Assembly (NCBI GenBank): GCA_947683625.1 | Contig: CANTUR010000621.1 | Coordinates: 186,001-250,000 of the forward strand | Length of the DNA: 64,000 nucleotides | From: Mallotus nudiflorus | Lineage: Eukaryota; Streptophyta; Magnoliopsida; Malpighiales; Euphorbiaceae | Reading direction: 5' to 3' | The notes under the pieces: model-generated | Database searches by the model: none | The model's input: the letters and a program-made list of their open reading frames with translations, nothing else | Told to the model about the DNA's origin: nothing | Position numbers and translations under genes: made by a program | Shown: one piece after another, positions 22,547 to 32,618 of the stretch | Position numbering within the stretch: the stretch's first letter is position 1 | Layout of the letters: each line of letters opens with the position of its first letter

Positions 22547-23690
22547 TTCTATACTGTCAGGTTTGTAACACGTGCGAAGGGTCTGAGATATACTTCCTCA
22601 ACATCGAGATATGAAATACTGGATGCACCTGTGACATACTCGGAGGCAAATCCAACCGATATGCAACAGTGCCAATTCTCTCCAGAATCTCAAACGGTCC
22701 AATGTATCTCAGTGCTAACTTACCCTTCCTACCAAATCTCATCACACCCTTCATCGGAGATACTTTCAGAAAAAACATAATCTCCAACCTGAAACTCCAC
22801 ATCTCTGCGCCTAGGATCCGCATAACTCTTCTATCTGCTAACTGCGGGTCTCTAATCTTCGCTTGATCACGACGACTTTCTCTGCAGCATCCTGAACCAT
22901 CTCTGGTCCAGTCAAAGCTCTCTCACCAATCTCATCCCAACTCAATGGGGATCTACACTTCCTTCCATATAACGCCTCATACGGTGCCATACCAATACTG
23001 CTATGGTAGCTGTTATTATATGCAAACTCAACAAGTGGCAAGTGATCATCCCAGCTACCTCCTAAATCCAGGACACACATCCTCAACATATCTTTCAATG
23101 TCTGGATCGTCCTCTCAGACTGACCATCTGTCTGAGGATGAAAAGCGAGTACTGAAATCCAACCTAGTGCCCATCGCTTCTTGCAACTTCTGCCAAAAAA
23201 GAGAAGTGAACACTGAACCTCTATCTGACACAATGGACACAGGTACACCATGAAGGCATACAATATGCTTCACATACAACTTCGCCAATCTAGCAACTGA
23301 ATATGTGGCTTTCACAGGCAAGAAATGTGCAGACTTCGTCAACCTGTCTACAATCACCCAGATGGAATCGTATCCATCCTTCGAACGAGGTAAACCGACC
23401 ACAAAATCCATAGCTATCCTTTCCCACTTCCACTCGGGAATAGGAAGAGGCTGAAGCTTCCCAGAAGGCTTATGATGTTCGGCTTTCACTTGCTGACACG
23501 TCAAGCACTTAGCAACATAATCAGCGACATCCTTCTTCAATCCATCCCACCAGTATAGATCTCTGATACTGTGGTACATCTTAGTAACACCCGGATGAAC
23601 GCTGTAGGCTGTAGAATGTGCTTCCTCTAAGATCTCTTCTCTCAAATCATCCACATCTGGAACACACAATCTACCACTGATCCACAACAC
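22547..23690 (-). pseudogene. Element 2 integrase (three overlapping frames)
   Basis: The frame 23115-23690 covers the HHCC zinc region and the first two catalytic Asp (AMDFVVG and VSDRGSVF), then goes out of frame near 23150, within the stretch corresponding to FHPQTDGQSE. The frame 22838-23263 resumes at AFHPQTDGQSERTIQ with the catalytic Glu and runs to RRLET. The frame 22557-22823 carries the GPF module (YIGPFEILERIGTVAYRL). Small indels thus split an otherwise complete integrase; all D,D,E residues can be seen. Confidence 0.9.
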
Positions 23691-23752
23691 ACCATCATCA
23701 TCGAGTGTGAAATCAGTGAACTTCCCTGCTCTGACATTCTCTGCAAGCTCTT

Positions 23753-25207
23753 CTAGAATAGGATCTCGGCTCTGAGCATCTCGCTCTGAGCTGCTTTAAT
23801 TTTATCCCTCAGTACATATCGTACTTTAAACTGAGCTAACAGTCCACCTGATCTACTGATCTTCATCATCAGACCTTGATCCACCAACAAATGCAACTCC
23901 TGGATCAATGGTCTCCTCTCAACACCAATGTGAGCAAGACTACCTGAAGACTTCCTACTCAAGGCATCTGCTACAACATTAGCTTTACCCGGATGGTAAA
24001 GAATCTCGCAATCATAATCCTTCAACAGTTCCAACCATCTTCCCTGCCTCAGATTCAAATCTCGCTGCTGGAAAATGTACTTAAGGCTCTTGCGATCAGT
24101 AAATATCTCACAAGTCACCCCGTACAAATAATGTCTCCAAATCTTCAAAGCAAAGATCACTGCAGCCATCTCAAGATCATGTGTAGGATAGTTCTGCTCA
24201 TGCTTCTTCAACTGCCTCGAAGCATAGGCTATCACCCTTCCATTCTGCATCAACACACAACCAAGACCAATTCTAGAGGCATCACAGTAAACTGTGAACT
24301 TATCCACACTATTAGGCAAAGCTAATACTGGCGCTGTGGTTAACTTCTCCTTCAACAACTGAAAACTATTCTCACAAGCTTCTGACCACTCGAATCTAAC
24401 ATTCTTCTGAGTCAAGCGAGTCATAGGGGCTGCTATCCTGGAAAAATCCTGCACAAACCGCCTATAATACCCGGCTAAACCCAGAAAACTTCGAATCTCC
24501 GTAACAGAAGTAGGTCTAGGCCATTCAGACACTGCCTCAATCTTCTGTGGATCAACCTGAATACCTTCTTTAGACACTACGTGTCCAAGAAAAGAAACAC
24601 TCTCCATCCAGAAATCACACTTCGAGAATTTAGCATAAAGCTGATGATCTCTCAGTGTCTGTAGTACAATCCTCAAATGATATACGTGCTCTTCCATACT
24701 CCTCGAATATACCAGTATATCATCAATGAAGACTACTACAAACTGATCCACATACGGTCTGAATACTCTGTTCATCAGGTCCATAAAAGCTGCTGGTGCA
24801 TTAGTCAAACCAAAAGACATCACCAGAAACTCATAATGGCCATATCGAGTGCGGAAAGCTGTCTTAGGAATATCAACTTCACTAATTCGCAACTGATGAT
24901 AACCTGACCTCAAGTCGACCTTAGAAAAGAATTGTGCACCCTGGAGCTGATCAAACAAATCATCTATCCTCGGGAGAGGATACTTGTTCTTCACTGTCAC
25001 CTTATTCAGCTCTCTGTAGTCAATGCACAGTCTCAGGGTACCATCCTTCTTCTTCACAAACAGGACTGGTGCACCCCAAGGAGAAACACTAGGTCTAATA
25101 AAACCTTTATCCAACAACTCTTGCAACTGCTCCTTCAACTCTCTCAACTCTGCAGGAGCCATATGATAGGGTGGCATAGATATAGGAGTAGTACTTGGTA
25201 CCCACAT
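23753..25207 (-). CDS. Element 2 reverse transcriptase-RNase H, 484-codon frame
   Basis: RT motifs in order: [48 protein letters not shown] (catalytic Asp), [15 protein letters not shown] and [11 protein letters not shown] (catalytic Asp pair). RNase H follows with [24 protein letters not shown] and [10 protein letters not shown], so its four acidic residues are present. The frame enters from the protease through a 1-bp insertion near 25200 and ends with a short wrong-frame tail caused by a 14-bp near-duplication (CTCAGAGC...CTCAGAGCC) at about 23775-23800. The domain length is normal. This is the least damaged polymerase of the window. Confidence 0.93.
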   Translation of the reverse strand: MWVPSTTPISMPPYHMAPAELRELKEQLQELLDKGFIRPSVSPWGAPVLFVKKKDGTLRLCIDYRELNKVTVKNKYPLPRIDDLFDQLQGAQFFSKVDLRSGYHQLRISEVDIPKTAFRTRYGHYEFLVMSFGLTNAPAAFMDLMNRVFRPYVDQFVVVFIDDILVYSRSMEEHVYHLRIVLQTLRDHQLYAKFSKCDFWMESVSFLGHVVSKEGIQVDPQKIEAVSEWPRPTSVTEIRSFLGLAGYYRRFVQDFSRIAAPMTRLTQKNVRFEWSEACENSFQLLKEKLTTAPVLALPNSVDKFTVYCDASRIGLGCVLMQNGRVIAYASRQLKKHEQNYPTHDLEMAAVIFALKIWRHYLYGVTCEIFTDRKSLKYIFQQRDLNLRQGRWLELLKDYDCEILYHPGKANVVADALSRKSSGSLAHIGVERRPLIQELHLLVDQGLMMKISRSGGLLAQFKVRYVLRDKIKAAQSEMLRAEILF

Positions 25208-25781
25208 CTATACAGAACTCAATCTCTCTGTGAGGTGGTAAACCTGGCAACTCCTCGGGAAAAACATCAAGAAACTCACAAGCAACCGGAACATCTGTGA
25301 GTGACAACTTCTCCACTGACGTATCCCTAACCAATGCCAAAAACCCCTGACAACCTTTCCTCAATAACTTCCTAGCTGAAATAGCAGAAATAAGATTATG
25401 AGGTGCTGAACTCCTATCACCAACAAACTTAAACTCTACTTCACCAGGAATTCTAAAAGTCACCTCCTTATTCCTGCAATCTACCACGGTAAAGTGCTGA
25501 GATAACCAATCCATTCCCAAAATAACATCGAACTCCATCACATCCAACAAAATCAAATCAGCGGGTAATTCTCTATCTCCCACGAGAACTGGACAACCAG
25601 AGAGAACAATATCGGCGTCCAAAGAATTGCTCAGAGGAGTGGCAACAGACAAAGGAAAAGCCATCCTCGAAGCTTGCCAACAAGATTTAGAAGCAAAAAT
25701 AGGAGAAACAAATGAATGCGTGGCACCCAGATCAAACAAAACCCATGCATCCAGGTAACAAACAGAAAGAATACCTACCAC
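25107..25781 (-). CDS. Element 2 aspartic protease, 224-codon frame
   Basis: The retropepsin-like domain begins near residue 8 with [19 protein letters not shown] and includes the second conserved block [11 protein letters not shown] near residue 90. The active-site triplet expected as D-S/T-G is D-L-G here; in other copies it is D-P-G. Downstream the frame continues to the RT linker ([20 protein letters not shown]), then a 1-bp insertion throws the last 30 codons out of frame. The protease would process the gag-pol polyprotein. Whether D-P-G or D-L-G can work is doubtful. Confidence 0.87.
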   Translation of the reverse strand: MVGILSVCYLDAWVLFDLGATHSFVSPIFASKSCWQASRMAFPLSVATPLSNSLDADIVLSGCPVLVGDRELPADLILLDVMEFDVILGMDWLSQHFTVVDCRNKEVTFRIPGEVEFKFVGDRSSAPHNLISAISARKLLRKGCQGFLALVRDTSVEKLSLTDVPVACEFLDVFPEELPGLPPHREIEFCIDVGTKYYSYIYATLSYGSCRVERVEGAVARVVG

Positions 25782-25796
25782 GACTGCATTAGATGC

Positions 25797-27134
25797 CTAA
25801 GCATCCTGCTGAGTCAGATGGAAGACTCTCGCCTGGCCTCGACCTCCCTGCTGACTGGTAGAAGCCTGGCCAACACCTCTGGCACCTCCTCTAGTACCTC
25901 TACCACGACTCTGCTGTGGAACAAACTGAGTGGAACTCTGATGCTGGGCTGGTGGCAACTGAAATGGCACGGGTGCTGCACTAACAATCGACTGCTGTGG
26001 GAATCGCGGAATCTGCTGCTGCTGATACCCAGAATAAGGACACGATCTGGCAAAATGTCCTGTCTGCCCGCATCTGAAACATGTCAGTGGTGTCAGGTAA
26101 CACGGTCCCTGATGGACTCTACCATAAGTCTGGTAAACGCTGGCAGCTGATCTAGAACTACGACCACTGCTACTGCTCGAAGCACCTGACCCAAATCTAA
26201 ACGATCTACGCTGACCTCCATGGCCATGTCTACTGCTCCGATGCACTCGCTGCTGCTGTCTCTGACTTTGCTGAGTCGAACCTCGTTGCTGACTACTCGA
26301 ACCAACATGAAAACTCGAATATGGAGTAGCCTGCGATCCACTCGACTGAACTCCCAACTGGTAATAATCAGGCATCGCTCCCTGTCTAACTAACCTCAGC
26401 TCAATCTCCTTAGCTAGTTCGATCACAGACTCGAGAGTAAGACCTGATGTAGGTATACCAGCAAAAGCTGAACCCAAACCAGTAACATACGTAGTAACAG
26501 CGAAATACTGATCTCGCATCAGATCTTCAGCATATCTACCCAAACGAAGAAACTCTCGGGTATACTCCTCTACAGATCGATCTCCACGAGAAATACTAGT
26601 CAAACGGAGATGATAACTCAAACGAAGAGGCTCTGGACAGAATCTCCTCATGAATCGCTCTCGAAACTGAGCCCACGTCATCGTCATCATATAAGGCTGG
26701 ATCATCTGAATGAACCAATCTAGAGCTGGTCCCTCAACAGACAACTCGACGATCATGATCCTCTGGTACTCGGTATGAGCAGTCCGAGTCCTAATCTCAA
26801 TCGCATGCAGAAAGTCTAAAGGATCAGAAGTACCATCAAAAGCAATCCTGCTAACTCGGGCATAGAACAAAGCTGCCTCAGGGTCAGGCATACCCTGCTG
26901 ATAGGCAGGCTGAACAGGCTGAACAACTGGAGGAACAGGAACATCAAACTCAGGCTCAACAGGCTCCTCGTCCTGTAACTCTCTCTGCCTACGGCGACCT
27001 GCCGCTCCTCGAGGTCTACCTCTGCCACGACCTCTACGTCTAACTGGCTGCTCAGGAGGTAAAACCTCATCCTGAAAAGACTCATCATCCTCGGCCTCAA
27101 CGACCGGTGGAGCGACACGCGCTCGCCTCCTCAT
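25797..27134 (-). CDS. Element 2 gag, 445-codon frame
   Basis: The start at 27134 (MRRRARVAPP) is conserved in elements 3 and 4 and lies about 185 bp after the PBS. Features in order: acidic stretch, an Arg/Gly-rich patch near residues 32-48, a retrotransposon gag core at about 90-250 (TEYQRIMIVELSVEGPALDW, WAQFRERFMRRFCPEPLR, RSVEEYTREFLRLGRYAEDL), a Ser/Gln/Arg-rich linker, and one zinc knuckle near residue 352 (CFRCGQTGHFARSC, C-x2-C-x4-H-x4-C). An RGG-like patch follows. It forms the particle and binds RNA. A TAG at 25797-25799 ends it where element 3 has CAG, so gag and pol were one frame in the ancestor. Confidence 0.93.
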   Translation of the reverse strand: MRRRARVAPPVVEAEDDESFQDEVLPPEQPVRRRGRGRGRPRGAAGRRRQRELQDEEPVEPEFDVPVPPVVQPVQPAYQQGMPDPEAALFYARVSRIAFDGTSDPLDFLHAIEIRTRTAHTEYQRIMIVELSVEGPALDWFIQMIQPYMMTMTWAQFRERFMRRFCPEPLRLSYHLRLTSISRGDRSVEEYTREFLRLGRYAEDLMRDQYFAVTTYVTGLGSAFAGIPTSGLTLESVIELAKEIELRLVRQGAMPDYYQLGVQSSGSQATPYSSFHVGSSSQQRGSTQQSQRQQQRVHRSSRHGHGGQRRSFRFGSGASSSSSGRSSRSAASVYQTYGRVHQGPCYLTPLTCFRCGQTGHFARSCPYSGYQQQQIPRFPQQSIVSAAPVPFQLPPAQHQSSTQFVPQQSRGRGTRGGARGVGQASTSQQGGRGQARVFHLTQQDA

Positions 27135-27316
27135 ATTGAAAAGACAAACGGAAAAATTCAGACAAAACAGACAACGGAGGAATAACGCTGAAAACTACAG
27201 CAAGGAATACTTATCAAGATATACTCGAACCTAATACACTGCAGTAGTTCAAAAGAAAAAACACAACTTTAAAACTAGGGCCACAACTCACATAACTAAG
27301 CCCTGACACAGAACTC

Positions 27317-27329
27317 CGCTCTGATACCA
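27317..27329 (-). other. Element 2 primer-binding site (initiator tRNA-Met)
   Basis: TGGTATCAGAGCG in element orientation lies 4 nt after the 5' LTR end (AAGT spacer). The first 12 bases are complementary to the 3' end of plant initiator tRNA-Met. Elements 3 and 4 have the same site and spacing. Confidence 0.92.
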
Positions 27330-27333
27330 ACTT

Positions 27334-30300
27334 TGTCATGACCCAAAACAGGGGCCATGACCGGCGCTAGGGAACGGGAATTCTTTCGAATCCGGAACCC
27401 GTAGCAAGCCTAAAAATAAAATAAATCATGCTATAATAACAATAATAATATTATATGCAGCGGAAATGGAAATCATAGATATCATAATATCATTTTCATC
27501 ACTGGATTTAATCAAAATCCCATCTCATAAATATATATAATCTTTAATACAAATCCAGTTTCAACATAATACATCTCTTTAAAAATAAAATACATGAAAT
27601 CCAATACTTTATTTCACAACTACTGCAGTGTCTAGATAAAATAAATAAGACTCAAGTAGACAATTTACATAAAGAAGCCGGGGCGAAAGAAATCCGGCGT
27701 ATCGACCTGCTACTGAGGTCTGAAGAAGTTGACTCTCCTGAAAAATAGTCAACGGAGGGGAGTCAGACCTCACTGAGTGAATTACTATAATATATATACA
27801 TACACACTAAGTGATAATGCATACAGTCAACAGTATATATATAATATGTATATATACAGGCAAATTCATACAGATGCAGAAAAATCATTTTTTTTATATA
27901 TTTTACTGAAAAATCCCAGTTTATGAAGGATCACATAGAACCCTAGAATATCGCAACCTCAGAAATAGTGTTCAACAACACTCAAGCCATACAGGCTCAC
28001 TTATTCCAAATATATCCACTTAATCCATTTGGACAGTAGACTGGCCCCGAGACACTAAGTCAACCGAGCTCCAGCAGTCTGACTGCCAGTGTGATTGGCC
28101 CCGAGACACTTGGTCAACCGAGCTCCAGCAATCACACCCACAACCACATCTCACATATCGGTAATCATAATCAAATCAATATCCACAAATAGTTAGTAAT
28201 ATAGCCTAAAGCTATAGGCGTACCGGTACATACTCGGCCCTAGTGCTGCCCACTAGGTAGCACGTTCTATTGATATCCTTCATCATTAATAATGTAAAAC
28301 ATTCATTCATAAAAATAAATGATGCATGAATGTACATGAAATAACAATATAAACCATATATATACCGGAAATATACCAAAAGTAAACCAGGTATATTTCA
28401 AGTATATATAATTCAAATGAATTCAATCAAATTATAAATTAAGCTGGAAACGTATTTAAAAACATTTTAAATATATTTTATTCACAAAACATGCATATAA
28501 TTTATTATATACCAAAAATAAACCAAAAATATACTTAATGTAAACTTAAGAAATAATCAAATTATTTATGCATCTTTAATCAATATAAAACATGCATTTT
28601 TAAATCATGCATCCTAAGCATATATATATAGTATAGTAACTCACCTAATGCGCTCCACGAGACAGGTCCGACGGGCCTGGTCCACTAGCCCTCGGTCTCG
28701 GCGCAACTAAACAAGAAATAAATAACTGATATCAGAGTAACCCTAATAGAAATCCTAGAATTCAATCTAGAGTATTAAACACAGAATCGGAATTTAGGGT
28801 TCGATTGGACATCACGTTTTACGAGAATTCTACCAAAAATCCGGCAGAACCTCCCCTGTAAAACGGACATCTCTCTACTCAAAAGAGTAGAGCCGACCCT
28901 GCAAAGAAACACACTTCAAAAATAAACACCACATCTCATTCACAACCCCTCGGTCGGACTCCAGACTACAATCTGTCGATTGGGGTCCACAAACACAGAA
29001 TAATTCCAGATATAACAAAAATATCCTTAAATCACAGAAATACATTTTCATAGGTAGAAATTACATATTTAACCTTGAAACACTATAAAAACCGATTAAA
29101 ACTCATTTTATTAGAAAAACCGTATATTTTATTTATAATTGAAAATAATTCACGAAAAATAGTTTTAATTAGTTAAAAATACCAAATATTTTGTAGAAAT
29201 CATTTTTATACCTTAAATAACTAATAAAACCAATTAAATTACATTTTTAGACAATTTAGGGTAAAATTACCAAAATACCCCTATATATATAAATATACTT
29301 AAATTACTTCAAAAATTCACCAAAAATCATAAAATTATCCAAAATTAATTTTCTCAACATATTTATCAATAATATCAATAATTAAACCCAATTAACCAAT
29401 TAAATTCAAATAAAAACACATTTAACCTAATTTTTCCAAAATTCCATAAAATTCAATAATTCAAAATAAATACTTAGAAATTCATAAAAATTCCAAATAA
29501 ATTCCTATAATTCATTTCAACACCTAATTCAACCATAAACTCAAATTTCATAATTTAAATAATTAATTTCCGAAAATTAGAAAATAATATTAAAATATTC
29601 AAAAATACCCAAAAATCCAAACAATCTCCAAAAATTCTAAAAAAAATTCATACATGAATATTAAGCTACTAGGAACAACATTTGTGAAGGAAGTTTCCAT
29701 GAATCAATCAATTCGAAGCTCAAAAAAATAAAAAACCCTAATAGGCCGAAATTGACAAAATCGAAACCTAAGCAATTCTAGACCATTTTAGCTCAAACCA
29801 AAGCTAGAATCACACTCAACAGAGCTCAAGGAGAAGAAAGAGACCGGCGGTGTCGAAAACGGTGGCCGGAATCGATGTGATCGACGGTGGATCGATTTTC
29901 GGCTTCTCCGGCCAAAATCGATCTCCAGACGCCGGAAACGGCCTCCTCAGGCGGCGAAATTGGTCAGGGAAGACGGTGGCACACCGGACGGCACATCCAC
30001 GGTGAAGGAACGGCACGACAACGACCGGAAATGGAGAAGGGAGAATCGGGAGGAAGAAGGAGACTCGGGGGGCAAAATGGTAATTTTCCAAACTTTTTGA
30101 TTTTTGACAAATATATGTATATATATATACTTTATACCATATATTAAAATAATATTAAATTACACACATCAAATATACACCACACACATAAAATTTAATA
30201 TTTTAATAATTTATACTAAATAAAATTAATTAAATAACAATAAAACAAATAAATACTTAATAAAATATTAGGGTAATAATAAACCCTAATTAAATAATTA

Positions 30301-30582
30301 TACACACACAGACTTTATTTAATAATTTAAAAATATATATGAGTTCATGCAAGTCCGTAAATACATTTAAAATAATTAATGATACATTGTTTACGTGATA
30401 ATTTCCCCGGAAATGCAAGTCTCGGGAAAATTTTACGTAAAACACTGAAAATAATACACCGTAATTAAAATAGGTTTTAAATACATATTAACTCGTAAAA
30501 ATATCATATAATGTACAGAAATTATTAACACTGCATATCCCGGTACAGTGTAAAAATATTTTTAAAAACACAGGATATTACA
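27334..30582 (-). repeat. Element 2 5' LTR (A-type, 3249 bp)
   Basis: In element orientation it starts TGTAATATCCTGTG and ends GGGTCATGACA. Landmarks: ACGT palindrome (30375-30445), GC island (29815-30090), CTCTACTC/GAGTAGAG (28870-28895), paired loop hairpins (28030-28130), and the conserved terminal domain (27334-27420). The GC island gives open frames on both strands (29816-30091, 29887-30147), which I take as by-products of base composition. Its flank on the right, ATTCT, belongs to element 1. Confidence 0.92.
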
Positions 30583-31927
30583 ATTCTGTAGGGTGGCATA
30601 GATATAGGAGTAGTGTTTGGAACCACATCTATACAGAATTCAATCTCTCTGTGAGGTGGTAAACCTGGCAACTCCTTGGGAAAAACATTAGGAAACTCAC
30701 AAGCAACAGGAACATCTGTGAGTGACAACTTCTCCACTGAAGTATCCCTGACCAATGCCAAATATCCCTGACATCCTTTCTTCAACAACTTCCTAGCCGT
30801 AATAGCAGAAATAAGATTCTGAGGTGCTGAACTCTTATCACCCATAAACTTAAACTCTTCTTCATCAGGAATTCTGAAAGTCACCTTTTTATTCCTGCAA
30901 TCTACCACGACATAGTGCTGAGATAACCAATCCATTCCTAAAATAACATCAAACTCCATCACATCCAACAGAATCAAATTAGCGGGTAATTCTCTATCTC
31001 CCACGCGAACTGGATAACCAGAAAGAACAATATCGGTGTCTAAGGAATTGCTCAGAGGAGTGGCAACAGACAAAGGAAAAGCCATCCTCGAAGCTTGCCA
31101 ACAAGATTTAGAAGTAAAAATGGGAGAAACAAACGAATGCGTGGCACCCGGATCAAACAAAACCCATGCATCCAGGTAACAAAAAGAAACAATACCTGCC
31201 ACGACTGCATTGGATGCCTGAGCATCCTGCTGAGTAAGATGAAAAACTTTGGCCTGTCCTCGACCTCCCTGCTGACTGTTAGAAGCCTGGCCAACACCTC
31301 TGGCACCTCCTCTAGTACCTCTACCACGACTCTACTGTGGAACAAGCTGAGTGGAACTCTGATGCTGGGCTGGTGGTAACTGAAATGGCACTGGTGCAGC
31401 ACTAGCAATCGACTGCTGTGGGAATCGTAGAATCTGCGGTTGTTGATACCCGGAGTAAGGACACGATCTAGCAAAATGTCCTGTCTGCCCGCATCTGAAG
31501 CATGTCGGTGGTGTCAGATAACACGGTCCTTGATGGACTCTACCACAAGTCTGACAAACACTGGCCGCTGATCCAGAACTGCGACCACTACTGCTGCTCG
31601 AAGCACCTACCCCGATTCTGAACAATCTACGCTGACCTCCACGGCCATGTCTACTGCTTCGATGCACTCGCTGCTGCTGTCTCTGACTCTGCTGAGTCGG
31701 ACCTCGCTGCTGACTACTCGAACCAACATGAAAACTCGAATATGGAGTAGCCTGCAATCCACTCGACTGAACTCCCAGCTGGTAATAATCAGACATCGCT
31801 CCCTGCCTAACTAGCCTCAGCTCAATCTCCTTAGCCAACTCAATCACAGACTCGAGAGTAAGGCCTGCTGTAGGCATACCAGCAAAAGCTGAACCTAAAC
31901 CAGTAACATAGGTAATGACCGCAAAAT
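30583..31927 (-). pseudogene. Element 1 gag C-terminus and protease (broken)
   Basis: The frame 30525-31202 carries the protease ([19 protein letters not shown], then [16 protein letters not shown]) and the linker to RT; its last residues run into the LTR of element 2. The frame 31332-31961 carries gag from TYVTGLGSAFAGMP through LAKEIELRLVRQGAMSDYYQ to the zinc knuckle CFRCGQTGHFARSC. Between them a stop near 31332 interrupts gag. The active-site triplet is D-P-G. The gag N-terminus is missing because the sequence switches at about 31927 to the C-type LTR. Confidence 0.88.
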
Positions 31928-32398
31928 GTGATTGATTGCATTTGTCATATAAGAGATGCATGTATATATATTATAACAATTCACTCAGTGAGGTTTGATT
32001 CTCCTCAGTTGATATTTTTACAAGAGAGTCTTCTTCTTCAGACCTCAATAGTAGGCCTATCTGCTAGATTTCTTCTGCCCTGGCTTTATTATGTAAATTG
32101 TCTACTTAATTATTTTATATTGTACTCTAGAAAATTGCAGTAGTCATAATTTGTATTAGTTGTGGGTTGTATTTATATTGCTAATTATGATTTTAATTTA
32201 GAGGCTTTTCTCTGAAAATTTGTTTTAAGATAGATATGAGAAATTTATTTTATCATATGGATTGGCGATTTAAATTTTCTTGCATATTTATTTTATTTAT
32301 TGCATGTTTTTATTCTTTTTAGGCTTGCTACGGGTTCCGGATTTGAAAAAATTCTCATTCCCTAGCGCCGATCATAACCCCCGGATTGGGTCGTGACA
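31928..32398 (+). repeat. Tail of the C-type LTR (second piece)
   Basis: It carries the terminal domain of the LTR family (TCACTCAGTGAGGTTTGATTC, then GCTTGCTACGGGTTCCGGA) and ends CGGATTGGGTCGTGACA at 32398, a variant not seen in the A-type copies. TTATT follows at 32399-32403 and matches the TTATT before 16122. About 2.5 kb of the middle of this LTR are missing. Confidence 0.8.
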
Positions 32399-32403
32399 TT
32401 ATT

Positions 32404-32618
32404 ATTTTAATTCTCATAATATTTTTTAATATACATAGCATTATTATTATTATTGATTATTATTATCTACATAGCATTATTTTTAACTAGAGTTATTATT
32501 ATTATTGTGTTATATGTATATACATGTGTATTAAGTGGGGGTGTGTGTATATGTGTGTGTGTGTGTGTACATATATATATATATATGTTAAAACTTAGTT
32601 TAAAAAAAACTCACCAAT
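32404..32618 (+). repeat. Second piece of the plus-strand B-type LTR, with microsatellites
   Basis: AT-rich sequence with short TTA/ATT runs, then a (TG)n and (TA)n stretch near 32545-32586, as found upstream of the GC island in B-type LTRs. It ends with CCAAT at 32614-32618, the left target duplication of element 3. Assignment to the B-type LTR rests on position and composition more than on long similarity. Confidence 0.5.

Larger units (their letters stand above)
22085..30582 (-). mobile_element. Gypsy element 2 (Tekay-like), internal region complete, 3' LTR truncated
   Basis: In element orientation: 5' LTR (27334-30582), PBS, gag, protease, RT-RNase H, integrase, chromodomain, PPT, and only the first 231 bp of the 3' LTR (22085-22315). 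The internal region is 5018 bp and collinear with relatives. It sits inside element 1: the RT of element 1 stops at 22084 and its protease/RT start resumes at 30583. One nonsense change and several frameshifts make it inactive, but it is the best preserved copy here. Confidence 0.9.
16297..31927 (-). mobile_element. Gypsy element 1 (Tekay-like), interrupted by element 2 and truncated
   Basis: On the minus strand it has gag-protease remnants (30583-31927), then, after the element 2 insertion, RT, RNase H, integrase and a degraded chromodomain (19529-22084), then PPT and 3' LTR (16297-19528). Its gag N-terminus, PBS and 5' LTR are gone: the sequence jumps at 31927 from gag into the tail of the C-type LTR. 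About 268 bp of RT are also missing at the element 2 junction. It was inserted in the C-type LTR. Confidence 0.85.

Noticed and set aside
23993..24325. Open frames antisense to RT, RNase H, integrase and gag (for example 19686-19988, 22945-23253, 24677-24907, 25716-26150)
   Set aside because: Shadows of the pol and gag coding strand; no recognisable content.
29816..30147. Possible small host genes in the GC-rich islands of LTRs (also 11235-11448, 18817-19052, 32901-33235, 40293-40559, 43594-43931, 47919-48251, 50693-50915)
   Set aside because: All but 11235-11448 lie inside LTRs, frames differ between copies and do not keep the same protein. They are treated as leader or exon-like LTR sequence, not genes; 11235-11448 is antisense to LINE ORF1.
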